From: SCQP01 sp050747745
GTDB taxonomy: Bacteria > Acidobacteriota > Terriglobia > Terriglobales > SCQP01
Length of the DNA: 64,000 nucleotides
NCBI GenBank assembly: GCA_050747745.1
Contig: JBOGKM010000086.1
Coordinates: 1 to 64,000, forward strand
Direction of reading: 5' to 3'
Positions 17,705 through 26,564 of this stretch are shown here, piece by piece. The notes below the pieces were generated by a model. That model worked only from the letters and a program-made list of their open reading frames with translations, made no database searches and was not told the origin of the DNA. The position numbers and the translations under genes are program-made. Each line of letters begins with the position of its first letter. Position 1 is the first letter of the stretch.

Positions 17705-18672
17705 TGTTCCGGCCCCGGTTTTCTGGACAGTTCAGCCATTGTAAATCAGGCGGCGGCAGCCGCCGCCTGAGGACAGTTGCAGGCGGTTAGAGGCGATCGA
17801 TAGCCGAGGCGGCCGATCAGCCAGTCGTGGTTGTAGCGATGGCGGAACTCGACCAAAGCCAGGCGGAGTTCCTCGACATTGCGGAAGTGCCGCACCCAGA
17901 GAAGCTGCTCCTTGAGGGTGCGGAAGAAGCGCTCGATGCAGCCGTTGCCTTCGGGCTGGCGCACGAACGCCGGTGAGGAGGTCATGCCGAGGAAGGCAAT
18001 CTCGCCTTGAAAGTGGTCGCTCATGTACTGCGAGCCGTGATCGTGCCGGAGGTTGAGCCCGGCGGCCACACCGGCGCCGAAGGCGCCGAACTGCTCGCGC
18101 ACGCCCTGGCGCAGCGGCTCCAGCGCCTCGAAACGGTCGCCGCGCTTGGAGGCGTGGATACCGACACACTCGGAGTTGAAGTGTTCGATGGCGGCAAACA
18201 CGCAGACTTGGCCTTCGTCGGTGGTTGCCGTGAGGGTCATGTCCGTGCCCCACATCAAGTTGGGCTCCGTGGTCGTGATGACGCCAGCGTGCTGGCGCGG
18301 CGGGGCCTGGGGCAGGCGGTGAGGCGACAGCAGTTGGGCGGCGCGCATCAGGCGCAGGACGCGCCCTGGAGAGGTACGGACCTGGCCGGCGCGCAACGGC
18401 GCCCAGAGTTTGCGGTAGCCTTCGCCGTGAAAGGGCGAGGCGGCGATGAGGGCCTGAATGGCCGCCAGAAGCTGCTCGTCGTTCCAGCGCGGCTTGGGGC
18501 CGCGCCGACGCAGGGAGAGTACGCGCCGGGCGCGCTGGCGTGAGGCGTAGAAGCTGGCTCCGGTCGCCCTCCGGGCTCCCTCCGCGGCGCCCGATGAACC
18601 TTTTTCTTCCTTGGACATATGCTGTCTCCCTTTCCCAAATCATTGTCCAAGAAAATCGTGGGGCGGGAGACA
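17705..18672 (-). mobile_element. Inner IS3-type insertion sequence, minus orientation, 968 bp
   Basis: The ends form imperfect terminal inverted repeats that begin with TGT: TGTCTCCCGCCCC ... TTGGACA at 18672 and TGTTCCGGCCCCGG ... TGGACAG at 17705. One transposase gene fills the element. The length is short for IS3 elements (usually 1.2-1.5 kb) because no orfA is present upstream of the DDE frame. The 5' end matches the inverted stretch 17621-17699, giving near-80-bp inverted repeats around the gene. Confidence 0.75.
17746..18618 (-). CDS. IS3-family transposase (OrfB type, DDE integrase core)
   Basis: A 290-residue protein. An N-terminal HTH_21-like region (about residues 45-110) is followed by an rve integrase core. 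The DDE residues are visible: Asp in MWGTDMT, Asp in RHDHGSQYMS, and Glu in GNGCIERFFRTLKEQ. The C-terminal RHRYNHDWLIGRLGYRSP matches IS3 OrfB proteins. GGGAGACAGC precedes the ATG at 18618. No OrfA frame is seen, so either this is a single-frame member or the element lost orfA. It ends in an alanine run encoded by a GCC/GCG repeat. Confidence 0.88.
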   Translation of the reverse strand: MSKEEKGSSGAAEGARRATGASFYASRQRARRVLSLRRRGPKPRWNDEQLLAAIQALIAASPFHGEGYRKLWAPLRAGQVRTSPGRVLRLMRAAQLLSPHRLPQAPPRQHAGVITTTEPNLMWGTDMTLTATTDEGQVCVFAAIEHFNSECVGIHASKRGDRFEALEPLRQGVREQFGAFGAGVAAGLNLRHDHGSQYMSDHFQGEIAFLGMTSSPAFVRQPEGNGCIERFFRTLKEQLLWVRHFRNVEELRLALVEFRHRYNHDWLIGRLGYRSPLTACNCPQAAAAAA

Positions 18673-18786
18673 TGCTACACCCCCATCCCGGTTGTGCCGC
18701 TCGGTGGCATTACCGCCGGTGGAAAAGGAGACTGGCCTGCCACCCGGAGATGAGGAGAGGCGACGGCAGCCGCCGCCGGAGTTACA

Positions 18787-19554
18787 ATGGCGGAGCTGTC
18801 CAGAAAATTGGAGCCGGAACATTTTATGCCAGCAAACCGAGTATCGATTCCTTGCAAGATCTGCGGCAATGGTGCGACCGAGATATTTTCGCTGCCCGTC
18901 TCCAAGAAGGCCGGCCATCCGATCCCCGATCTCCCGGACGATTGCCCCTATTACAATTGCGCAAACTGCAATTTTCTTTTCTCGACGCATCTGGACGGCG
19001 CCGACCACACCGAAGTGTATGACGAAACCTATTGGAATGAACAAGACCCCGATTGGTATGGCCGTGTCAACCAAACGCTGCGGCTGGTCCTGCTGGCGAA
19101 CAGCTTGCTGCGCAAGGCGCCGGACCGTCTCGAAATCCTCGACTTCGGCTGTGGCCCGAACGGGTTCGTCCAGAAGGCTCGCGACGATCTGCAACTGTCC
19201 GCCTGGGGAACCGACATCATCTCGCCGAAATTCGCTCCGGAGTGGTTCCTAAAGACGCCCGACACGCGGAAATTCGACATCGTCGTGGCCTGCGAGGTGA
19301 TCGAGCATCTCCCCGACCCGATGATGCAGTTCCGCAGAATCAGGGACATGCTGATTCCCGGCGGCGTTTTCGCCTTCCAGACCGCCTACTATGACTCCGC
19401 GGTCTGCGGCCGCGATTGGTGGTATCTCGGGCCGGACAACGGTCACATCAGCCTCTATTCACAGAAAGCCTTCGACTACGCGTTCAGGCAGCTTGGCGGC
19501 AAGAACCGGGTGATGTGGGGGAATTACCCTGGCCTCCAAGCCTGGCAGTTCTAG
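18787..19554 (+). CDS. Class I SAM-dependent methyltransferase with N-terminal zinc finger
   Basis: A 255-residue protein. A four-Cys zinc ribbon (CKICG ... CANC, about residues 23-60) precedes a methyltransferase domain with SAM motif I LEILDFGCGPNGF and post-motif VVACEVIEHLPDPM. The combination resembles methyltransferases of sugar or secondary metabolism loci; the substrate is unknown. ATG 18787 is preceded by GGAG at 5-bp spacing; both lie within the IS 3' end, so the first 12 or so residues (MAELSRKLEPEHF) come from the element. ATG 18826 may be the original start. Confidence 0.85.
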   Translation: MAELSRKLEPEHFMPANRVSIPCKICGNGATEIFSLPVSKKAGHPIPDLPDDCPYYNCANCNFLFSTHLDGADHTEVYDETYWNEQDPDWYGRVNQTLRLVLLANSLLRKAPDRLEILDFGCGPNGFVQKARDDLQLSAWGTDIISPKFAPEWFLKTPDTRKFDIVVACEVIEHLPDPMMQFRRIRDMLIPGGVFAFQTAYYDSAVCGRDWWYLGPDNGHISLYSQKAFDYAFRQLGGKNRVMWGNYPGLQAWQF

Positions 19555-19590
19555 AGTAGTCCCTGCCGCGCGAGCTCCGCTTCGTGTGTA

Positions 19591-21393
19591 ATGGAATCAT
19601 GCACAAAGTCAGATATGCCGAAATCGCCTGATCAGAGAGCTCAGAGGTTGCCGGAGCAGGGTAAAGGCGAAAGGAAGAAGGGGGACGAGCGTCCCAGTCT
19701 TCCCGAGGAGCAACTCGCAAAAGGAGAAGACTACCTCAACCGGAAGAAGTGGCTGCCCCCGCAGTCCGGCATCATTCCGCGAGTTCGAGTGGCGGGCTGG
19801 TGGATCAACGTGCTTTGGGCGATCCCCATCGGAGCCGTGGGTCTTGTCATTTGCATCGCAATCGCCCAGGAGTTGAGGACGCTGCCGGCTGTGCAGCACT
19901 TCATCGCCGCGTATCCGGGAGATGTCGGTACCGGAGTGTATACAGGCTTTCCGTTATGGCTGAGGCTGATTCACTTTTTCAATTTCTTCCTCATCTTCTT
20001 CATCATCCGTTCCGGCATCCAGATTCTTGCCGATCATCCGCGGCTTTATTGGAATCGAAACTCCACTCCGGGCACCAGCTGGTTTCGTTTTCAGCATCCG
20101 GTGCCCAGGGACCGCGTGTGGACGTCGAAGGACGATTCGGTCACGCTGCCCGGCTGGCTCGGAATTCCCGGTCTGCGTCACACGGTTGGACTGGCTCGCC
20201 AGTGGCACTTTTTCGTTGATCTGCTCTGGCTGATCAACGGAATCGCCTTCTACATCCTCTTGTTCAGCACCGATCAATGGAAGAGATTGGTGCCGCTGTC
20301 CTGGCATGTTTTCCCAGCGGCGGCCTCTACCGCCCTGCAATATGCGTCCCTGAGGTTTCCCGCTAACCACGGTTGGATCTACTTCAATGGATTGCAGGTG
20401 ATCGCGTATTTCATCACGGTGTTCGTTGCAGGGCCACTGGCCGTAATCACCGGACTTCTGCAATCGCCAGCGGTTTCCAACAAGATAGGGTGGTTGGGCA
20501 GGACCTTCCATCGGCAGGTGGGGCGAAGCGTGCACTTTTTCGTCCTGTGCTGGTTTGTTTTCTTCCTTGCCGTTCACCTGACCATGATTTTTATCACCGG
20601 AGTGTTCACCAATCTCAACCACATGTTCGCGGGGACCAACTCCCAAGGGCCTGCAGGCTTCGAAATTTTCTGCGGAGCGATGCTGGTGGTGATCGTAACC
20701 TGGTTTCTTGCCTCGCCCATGACGATCCGACACGCTCGTTGGGTTCAAACTTCGGGCGAAACATTGGTTGGATGGTTGAAGGGCCTGGCGGAGTTGTGGA
20801 ATCCCACCAACCAGTACAGCGAGCGGCAGCTTGCACCGCATTTCTGGCCGAACGGCACTATGCCCGACTCACAGGAATTCGAACATCTGAAAGAGAGTGA
20901 CTTTGCGGATTATCAGCTGCGGGTCGGCGGCCTGGTGGAAAACCCCCGAGCCTTCGGTTATGACGAACTGAAGGCGCTGCCTAAACAGGAGCAGATCACC
21001 GAGCACTTTTGCATCCAGGGATGGAGCGGCGTCGCCAAGTGGGGCGGGGTTCCGATGCGGCACCTGCTTGACATCGTGAAGCCTTTACCGGAGGCGCGCT
21101 ATGTTGTTTTCTATTCCTACGCGGACGGCGCCGAAGGGGGCCGGTACTATGACGTGCACAGGCTGGAAAATATGCATCATAGCCTGACGATCCTGGCCTA
21201 TGAAATGAACGGAAAGCCGGTGAGTGTGCTGCACGGGGCTCCGCTGCGCCTGCGGGTCGAGAATGAACTTGGATTCAAGATGATCAAATGGATTGAATCC
21301 ATTGATTTTGTTGAAGACTTCAAGCAACTGGGTTCCGGCCGCGGAGGTTACAACGAGGACCATGAATTCTACGGCTACCGCGAACCGATTTAG
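19591..21393 (+). CDS. Fusion of a cytochrome b membrane domain and a sulfite-oxidase-fold molybdoenzyme
   Basis: A 600-residue protein. A hydrophilic, charged N-terminus (1-65) is followed by a membrane domain with about six helices (residues 70-92, 120-146, 205-226, 265-290, 310-337, 357-376). Its candidate heme ligands include His128, His206, His315 and His329. Residues 440-575 form an oxidoreductase molybdopterin-binding domain (SUOX/MsrP type); the Mo ligand is Cys474 in EHFCIQGW. In MsrPQ-like systems the two parts are separate proteins. The substrate is unknown. An alternative start is ATG 19615. A Tat signal is not obvious, so the side on which the Mo domain lies is open. Confidence 0.85.
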   Translation: MESCTKSDMPKSPDQRAQRLPEQGKGERKKGDERPSLPEEQLAKGEDYLNRKKWLPPQSGIIPRVRVAGWWINVLWAIPIGAVGLVICIAIAQELRTLPAVQHFIAAYPGDVGTGVYTGFPLWLRLIHFFNFFLIFFIIRSGIQILADHPRLYWNRNSTPGTSWFRFQHPVPRDRVWTSKDDSVTLPGWLGIPGLRHTVGLARQWHFFVDLLWLINGIAFYILLFSTDQWKRLVPLSWHVFPAAASTALQYASLRFPANHGWIYFNGLQVIAYFITVFVAGPLAVITGLLQSPAVSNKIGWLGRTFHRQVGRSVHFFVLCWFVFFLAVHLTMIFITGVFTNLNHMFAGTNSQGPAGFEIFCGAMLVVIVTWFLASPMTIRHARWVQTSGETLVGWLKGLAELWNPTNQYSERQLAPHFWPNGTMPDSQEFEHLKESDFADYQLRVGGLVENPRAFGYDELKALPKQEQITEHFCIQGWSGVAKWGGVPMRHLLDIVKPLPEARYVVFYSYADGAEGGRYYDVHRLENMHHSLTILAYEMNGKPVSVLHGAPLRLRVENELGFKMIKWIESIDFVEDFKQLGSGRGGYNEDHEFYGYREPI

Positions 21394-21439
21394 GCGAGCG
21401 GGATCTCCTATCGCCCGTGCTCTCGAATACAATTGTTAG

Positions 21440-22585
21440 GTGGCCGGGGCGGTGAAAATTCTGGGGATCGAAACCTCCTGCGACGAGACGGCGGCGGCGG
21501 TGGTCGGCGAAGGGCGCGAGCTGTTGTCGAACGTGGTGTTGTCGCAAATTCCGGTGCATGCGCTCTACGGCGGGGTGGTCCCGGAGCTGGCGAGCCGCGA
21601 GCACCTGCGCGGCATCGTGCCGGTGGTGCGGCAGGCGCTGGAACAGGCGGGCGGCTTGGAGCTGGGGGATGTGGATGCGATAGCCGTAACGTGCGGGCCG
21701 GGCCTGGCGGGGGCGCTGCTGGTGGGGCTGAGCTACGCCAAGGCGCTGGCCTGGGCGGCGCGGAAACCGCTGCTGGGGATCAACCATCTGGAGGGGCACG
21801 TGCAGGCGGTGTTCCTGGAAGAGCGGCGGCAGGGGCGTGCGGACCCGCAACTGCCGGCGCTGGCGCTGGTGGTTTCCGGCGGCCACACGCAGCTTTACCT
21901 GGTGCAGGCGGAGGGGGCGGCGTTCCGCTATCGCAGCTTAGGGAGCACGCGCGATGATGCGGCCGGAGAAGCCTACGACAAGGTGGCGAAGCTGCTGGGG
22001 CTAGGCTATCCGGGCGGTCCGGTGATGGACCGATTGTCGGAGTTCGGGGATGCGGCGGCGGCGCCGTTTGGGCGGATTCATCTCAAGGGGAACGGGCTGG
22101 ATTTTTCCTTCAGCGGGATCAAGACGGCGGTGCTGCGGCGGGTGCAGACCACGCCCGGGCTGGCGGCAGGGATTGCGGCACGGCAGCGCGGGGTGGCCGC
22201 GCTGGGGCGCAAGCCGGGGCTGGAGGACTGGCGCGGGCTGTGCGACCAGCCGACGCTGGACCTGATCGCCAGCTTTCAGGCGGCGGTGGTAGGGGACCTG
22301 GTGCGGCGCACGCTGGCGGCCGCCGACCAGCTGGAGGCGGAAGGGGAAGCGCCGCCCGCGAGTGTGCTGCTGAGCGGAGGGGTGGCGGCGAATCGAGGGT
22401 TGCGGCGGGAGCTGGAGGCAGCGGGGGTGCGGCGCGGCTTGCGCGTGCTGGCTCCGGCGCCGGGGCTGTGCACGGACAATGCGGCCATGATCGCCGCCGC
22501 CGCTTGGCCGCACTATCAATGCGGGCACTGGGCGGCAGCAGATCTGGGGGCGCAGCCGCAGTTGCGGCTGGAGGCGGCCGCCTGA
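21440..22585 (+). CDS. tsaD: tRNA N6-adenosine threonylcarbamoyltransferase TsaD
   Basis: A 381-residue protein that installs t6A at position 37 of ANN-decoding tRNAs together with TsaB and TsaE. It has an ASKHA fold with ILGIETSCDETAAAVV at the start, the metal-binding NHLEGH motif, VVSGGHTQL, the DDAAGEAYDK segment and SGGVAANRGLR near the end. Start GTG at 21440 (GTG 21452 is also possible). A TACAAT box at 21428-21433 lies so close that the message may be leaderless. It is slightly longer than usual because of an insertion around residues 225-260. Confidence 0.96.
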   Translation: MAGAVKILGIETSCDETAAAVVGEGRELLSNVVLSQIPVHALYGGVVPELASREHLRGIVPVVRQALEQAGGLELGDVDAIAVTCGPGLAGALLVGLSYAKALAWAARKPLLGINHLEGHVQAVFLEERRQGRADPQLPALALVVSGGHTQLYLVQAEGAAFRYRSLGSTRDDAAGEAYDKVAKLLGLGYPGGPVMDRLSEFGDAAAAPFGRIHLKGNGLDFSFSGIKTAVLRRVQTTPGLAAGIAARQRGVAALGRKPGLEDWRGLCDQPTLDLIASFQAAVVGDLVRRTLAAADQLEAEGEAPPASVLLSGGVAANRGLRRELEAAGVRRGLRVLAPAPGLCTDNAAMIAAAAWPHYQCGHWAAADLGAQPQLRLEAAA

Positions 22586-22607
22586 AGCCACCCGGAGGCT
22601 GATACCC

Positions 22608-23309
22608 ATGGCGATCGCGCTCAAGCTCCGCAACCTGCTGTTCGTGATTCACACGGTGGCGCCGGAGCGGCTCACCGGGCTGCTGCCGGGCGGCATCGAG
22701 CTGGACGTGCGGGACACGCCGGCCGGACCGCGCGGCTTTCTGGCCACGGTGACGCTGGAAGCGGGGGCGGCGTTTCCGTACGTGCTGGCGGGATTCCGGC
22801 AGGTGAACTACCGGGTGTATGTGCGGCATCAGTCGCAGCCGGGAGTGCTGTTTCTGCGTTCCTGGGTATCGGCGCGCGCGGCGGCGGCGGTGCTCAATCT
22901 GGCGATTCCCACCGAGCATGCGGCGGTGGAGCTGGAGATCGACGATACGACCCGCCCCTATGCCCGCTATCAGGTGGCGGCGCGCTCGGGCGAGCACCAT
23001 CTGAAGCTGGAAGCGCAAGCCGATCCCGACCCGCGGTTTCCGCTGTTTGCATCGCGGCAGGAAGCGGTGCATTTTCTCACCCACCGCCTGAACGGCTTTG
23101 CCCCCGGCGCGCACCCGAAGTCGGGGCTATCGGTGATCCGGGTTTCGCATGCAGAGATGGACCCACTGCCGGCGCGGGTTTCGGTCAGCTGTGCCGACCA
23201 GTGGACGGAGAGCGGGATTTTAACCCCCGCGGAGGCGGCGCAACCGCTGCTGGCGCTGATCCAGCCGGAAACGCAGTTTGACATGAACCTGCCGGAAAAG
23301 CTGTTATAG
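22608..23309 (+). CDS. DUF2071 (YqjF-like) protein
   Basis: A 233-residue protein with family features LRNLLFVIHTVAPERLTGLLPGG, QVNYRVYVRH and GVLFLRSWVS. DUF2071 proteins resemble acetoacetate-decarboxylase-like folds; their function is not established. It follows tsaD by 22 bp and is preceded by CCCGGAGGC. It ends 10 bp before the hydrolase gene and is probably co-transcribed with it. Confidence 0.75.
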   Translation: MAIALKLRNLLFVIHTVAPERLTGLLPGGIELDVRDTPAGPRGFLATVTLEAGAAFPYVLAGFRQVNYRVYVRHQSQPGVLFLRSWVSARAAAAVLNLAIPTEHAAVELEIDDTTRPYARYQVAARSGEHHLKLEAQADPDPRFPLFASRQEAVHFLTHRLNGFAPGAHPKSGLSVIRVSHAEMDPLPARVSVSCADQWTESGILTPAEAAQPLLALIQPETQFDMNLPEKLL

Positions 23310-23319
23310 CGGGGCGGGA

Positions 23320-24144
23320 GTGTCTGGACGCTTGCTCGAAACCAGGCTGGTCTGCGGGCGGCTGTGTTATCGCAGCTGGGGCGCGGGAGGGGACGTGGTG
23401 CTGCTGCATGGATTGCTGGGCAACAGCGCGCAGTGGGCGGCGGCGGCCGAGCGGCTGGCGCCGCGGTTTCGGTGTTGGGCACTGGAGTTGCCGGGCATTG
23501 GCGCATCGGCGCGTCCGCGCGACCTTGCGCTGCACGGGCTGACGGCGTGGCTGGAGATGGCGTGCGCGTCGCTGCCGCTGGGGGAGCAATTTGAACTGAT
23601 AGGGTCGTCGTGGGGCGGGGCGCTGGCGCTGGATTTTGCGGCGCGCTCGCGGATGCGGGGACGGGTGCGGCGGCTGGTGCTGGTGGCGCCGGCGCATCCG
23701 TTGTGGACGCCGACGCGGAGCCAGCGCTTCATGCTGCGGGCGCTGCCGGCGCGCGCGGGCGCGTGGCTGGGCGCGCATGCCTCGGCGCCGGTGCATCGGG
23801 CGCTGCTGGAGCGCATTTACGGGGATCCGCGCAAGCTGCCGGCGGCGAGCGTGAGCGAATACGGGCAGACGCTGCGGCAGCCGGGGCTGGGGGCGGCCGT
23901 AGCGGGGCTGGCGCGGCATTTTCGCGCCGACCGGGCGGCGCTCATCGCCGCACTGCCGGGGTTGCGGGCGCCGACGCTGCTGGTGTGGGGCGATCGCGAC
24001 CCCGTGGTGCCGGCCGCAACGGCGGCGCGCCTGCAGGCCGCGCTGCCGGAGGCGGAAATGAAGCTGCTGCCCGGCCTGGGCCATCTGCCCTTTTGCGAAG
24101 ACCCGGACGGGTTCGTGGGCGCCGTGCTGGCGTTTCTGAGATGA
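23320..24144 (+). CDS. Alpha/beta hydrolase
   Basis: A 274-residue protein with the catalytic triad visible: nucleophile Ser in IGSSWGGALAL, Asp in WGDRDPVV and His in GLGHLPF; the oxyanion region is LLHGLLGN. It most resembles the MhpC-like esterase group; the substrate cannot be named. Start GTG 23320 sits directly behind a GGGGCGGGAG stretch. It lies in a run of plus-strand genes with very short gaps. Confidence 0.85.
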   Translation: MSGRLLETRLVCGRLCYRSWGAGGDVVLLHGLLGNSAQWAAAAERLAPRFRCWALELPGIGASARPRDLALHGLTAWLEMACASLPLGEQFELIGSSWGGALALDFAARSRMRGRVRRLVLVAPAHPLWTPTRSQRFMLRALPARAGAWLGAHASAPVHRALLERIYGDPRKLPAASVSEYGQTLRQPGLGAAVAGLARHFRADRAALIAALPGLRAPTLLVWGDRDPVVPAATAARLQAALPEAEMKLLPGLGHLPFCEDPDGFVGAVLAFLR

Positions 24145-24145
24145 C

Positions 24146-24736
24146 ATGCAAGGGGCGTTCGCACATTTCCAGGCGTTTTTCCAGCATTACGGGCTCAGCG
24201 CGGTGTTCGTGCTGCTGCTGCTGGAGAATTTAGGTTTGCCGCTGCCGGGCGAGCTGGCGCTGCTGTACGCGGGCTATCACGTGCGGGTTTACGGAGACTT
24301 CACGTTTCTGGAGCTTGTCCTCGCGGGCGTGGCGGGCAGCTCGTGCGGGCAGTTGATCGGCTACGGCGTGGGCCGCTACGCGGGCGATTGGGCGCGGCGC
24401 GCGTTCCGGCTGACGCCGGCGCGCTATGGGCGCTACTCGCGCTATTTCCGGCGGCATGGGGCGCTGACCATCCTGTTCGCGCGCTTCATCACCGGACTGC
24501 GGATTTTCGCGGGCATTCTCGCGGGCCTGGGGCGGATGCGATGGCGCTCGTTTATCATCAGTGATGTTTGCGGCGCTTGCATCTGGGTGGTCTCGATCGC
24601 CACCGCGGGGGCGCTGCTCGGCCAGCACTGGCGCCCTTTGATCCAGGTGCTGGGCCGAGTGGACATGCTGATCCTGATTGCCGCCGTGATTCTTATATGG
24701 ATCGCCTGGCGGAGATTGCGAGGTGACCATGAGTGA
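24146..24736 (+). CDS. DedA family membrane protein
   Basis: A 196-residue protein with about five hydrophobic segments and the DedA signature: ENLGLPLPGELALLYAGY, an Arg-containing RYFRRHGALTILFARF and a GLGRMRWRSF-like motif. DedA proteins act in undecaprenyl phosphate or lipid flipping and in membrane homeostasis. The start ATG is 1 bp after the previous stop, and the 3' end overlaps the next gene by several bases. Confidence 0.88.
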   Translation: MQGAFAHFQAFFQHYGLSAVFVLLLLENLGLPLPGELALLYAGYHVRVYGDFTFLELVLAGVAGSSCGQLIGYGVGRYAGDWARRAFRLTPARYGRYSRYFRRHGALTILFARFITGLRIFAGILAGLGRMRWRSFIISDVCGACIWVVSIATAGALLGQHWRPLIQVLGRVDMLILIAAVILIWIAWRRLRGDHE

Positions 24737-25613
24737 GGAATGGACGGGTCCTTTCCGGCGCCGCTGCGGCGAGATCGAGCTGACCGTCATCAGCGATCGC
24801 ATTTACCACCTGGATGGCGGCGCCATGTTCGGCGTGGTGCCCAAGAGCATGTGGAATCGCGATACGCCCTGCGATGAGCGCAATCGCGTGCGGGTGGGGC
24901 TGAACTCGCTGCTGTTCCGGCATCGCGGCGAGCTGGTGCTGGTCGAAACCGGCTGCGGCAATAAGCTGAGCCCAAAGCAGATGGGCTATGGCGGCGTGGA
25001 CGCGCGCCGCGATTACCTGGAGCGGCAGCGGCAGGCCGGATTCGCGCCCGAGGAAGTGACGCTGGTGATCAACTCCCATCTGCATTACGATCACTGCGGC
25101 TGGAACACGCTGCGGGGTCCGGACGGCTCCCTCGCGGCGACGTTTCCCAACGCGCGCTATTACGTGCAGCGGCGCGAGTGGGAGCACGCGCGCGAGCAGC
25201 ACGAGCGCGACCGCGTCAGCTACCTCGCCGAGAACTACGATCCTCTGGTGGCCTCCGGCCAAATGACGCTGCTGGAGGGCGAGCGTGAGCTGCTGCCCGG
25301 GGTATCGGTGCTGCCGCTGGCGGGGCACACGCGCGGACTGCAGGCGATCGTGGTGCGCTCGGGCGCAGAGACGGCCTGTTACATTTCCGATCTGATGCCC
25401 ACGCACTGGCACTTGAAGCCGAGCTGGGTGATGGCGTTCGATCTGTTTCCGCTGGAAACGATCGACAACAAGCATCGCATACTGGACCAGGCGGTACGCG
25501 AGCACTGGCTGCTGGTGTTCACGCACGATCCGGAGCACGCCTGGGGGTACGTGGAACTGCGGGGCAGCGTTTACACCTTCGTTCCTGCCGGGCAGGTGAC
25601 CGGTCCAAAGTGA
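24729..25613 (+). CDS. Metallo-beta-lactamase-fold hydrolase
   Basis: A protein of about 294 residues. The zinc motif HxHxDH is clear (NSHLHYDHCGWN), followed by further ligands in AGHTRG, SDLMPTHWH and FTHDPEH. Such sequences are often annotated as quinolone- or lactone-hydrolase-like; the substrate is not known. ATG 24729 is favoured, with GAGGTGACC upstream; ATG 24723 is also in frame. It overlaps the dedA 3' end, so coupling is likely. Confidence 0.87.
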   Translation: MSEEWTGPFRRRCGEIELTVISDRIYHLDGGAMFGVVPKSMWNRDTPCDERNRVRVGLNSLLFRHRGELVLVETGCGNKLSPKQMGYGGVDARRDYLERQRQAGFAPEEVTLVINSHLHYDHCGWNTLRGPDGSLAATFPNARYYVQRREWEHAREQHERDRVSYLAENYDPLVASGQMTLLEGERELLPGVSVLPLAGHTRGLQAIVVRSGAETACYISDLMPTHWHLKPSWVMAFDLFPLETIDNKHRILDQAVREHWLLVFTHDPEHAWGYVELRGSVYTFVPAGQVTGPK

Positions 25614-25702
25614 AAATTCCGTCCCGGCGGCAACACACCCTCCCTGCGGTGCAGGCATCGCACCTCGATAGGTTGCGAAGTTGGGGGAAAGGGAGGCTTA
25701 AG

Positions 25703-26446
25703 ATGAGTACCGTCCGAAGCATTGAACGCAGGCTTTACGTCCGCCGGCAGATGGACCGGGATATCGCCTTGCAAGTGGTCGCATCACCTCGGAAGGACTT
25801 GCGGCACATGGAATGGAACGGCATCTGGACCGGATACATGACGTTTGCGGGCGTGGCGCTGATCCTGCTCTCGTTCGTGTTGGCCGTAGGGTTTTCATCG
25901 CTGAACCCGTTCAGCGCCGCATCCTGGCGCTCGGTGGGGGGCGGGGTTTTGGGGTGGAGCGTAGTCGTGGTACTGATCGCCACCTGGCTGGGCTGCTGGG
26001 TGGCGGCGCGCACGCCGCGCACGACCAAGAAGCACGGAATGATGAGGGGCATCACGCTGTGGGGCATGATTCTGCTGACCGTGCTGCTGGTGGTGGGCTG
26101 GGTGGCTTCGACCGCCCTTGGCGCCGTGGCTAGCGCCACGACGGTGCCGGCGGTGGCTGCCGCGGCGCCGCCGGCGGCCGCTGCTCCTGGTGCCGGCGCC
26201 ACCGCCGCGGTTCCGCCTGCTGCTGCTGCGGGCGCGGTTGCACCCGGGCAGCACGGCGCGCTGGCCGCGGCCGCGACCAACGCAGGGGCGGCGACCAAGC
26301 ACGTGGGCGGCAAGCTGATGTGGGGCTTTTTCTGGATCGCCCTCATTGGATTGGGTCTGGCGTTGTTCGCCGGCGCGATTGGTGGCGGAGGAATCAGCTT
26401 CCGGCGCGGCGCGGCGCCGCGTCTGACCAACGAGCCGGCGGCTTGA
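25703..26446 (+). CDS. Unknown membrane protein with Ala/Pro-rich loop
   Basis: A 247-residue protein. ATG 25703 is chosen because GGGAGG at 25691-25696 has 6-bp spacing; frames further upstream lack such a site. A basic N-terminus (RRLYVRRQMDRD) precedes helices at about residues 45-67, 78-100 and 112-132. A low-complexity Ala/Pro/Gly segment of about 65 residues follows, then a last helix (FFWIALIGLGLALFAGAIGG). I do not recognise a family. The first helices may form a TIGR-like small-membrane module; no catalytic residue stands out. Confidence 0.7.
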   Translation: MSTVRSIERRLYVRRQMDRDIALQVVASPRKDLRHMEWNGIWTGYMTFAGVALILLSFVLAVGFSSLNPFSAASWRSVGGGVLGWSVVVVLIATWLGCWVAARTPRTTKKHGMMRGITLWGMILLTVLLVVGWVASTALGAVASATTVPAVAAAAPPAAAAPGAGATAAVPPAAAAGAVAPGQHGALAAAATNAGAATKHVGGKLMWGFFWIALIGLGLALFAGAIGGGGISFRRGAAPRLTNEPAA

Positions 26447-26564
26447 CGGTCCTCGCCGGCACGCGCTAGGCTGACGCAAGAGGGGCCGGGGCAACGGACG
26501 CTCCGGCCCGGAAGCGTGAGGCAGGAGGGAGCGGGCGGCGAAGCCGGGCGCCCGCGTGGGATCC

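Larger units (their letters stand above)
17618..18821 (+). mobile_element. Outer IS3-type copy, plus orientation, gutted
   Basis: The left piece (17618-17704) is a diverged copy of the IS 5' end, including the end repeat, the ribosome binding region and the first codons of a transposase (ATG at 17674, MSKGEKGSWG). The right piece ends at 18821 with the inverse of the IS 3' end (TGTTCCGG ... CTGGACAG read on the minus strand). Between them sits a complete copy in the opposite orientation. No clear target-site duplication was found, and 18673-18750 could not be matched to the inner copy. Confidence 0.6.

Noticed and set aside
21433..21957. Gly/Ala-rich frame overlapping tsaD
   Set aside because: It is an out-of-frame shadow typical of GC-rich coding sequence; the tsaD frame has all family motifs.
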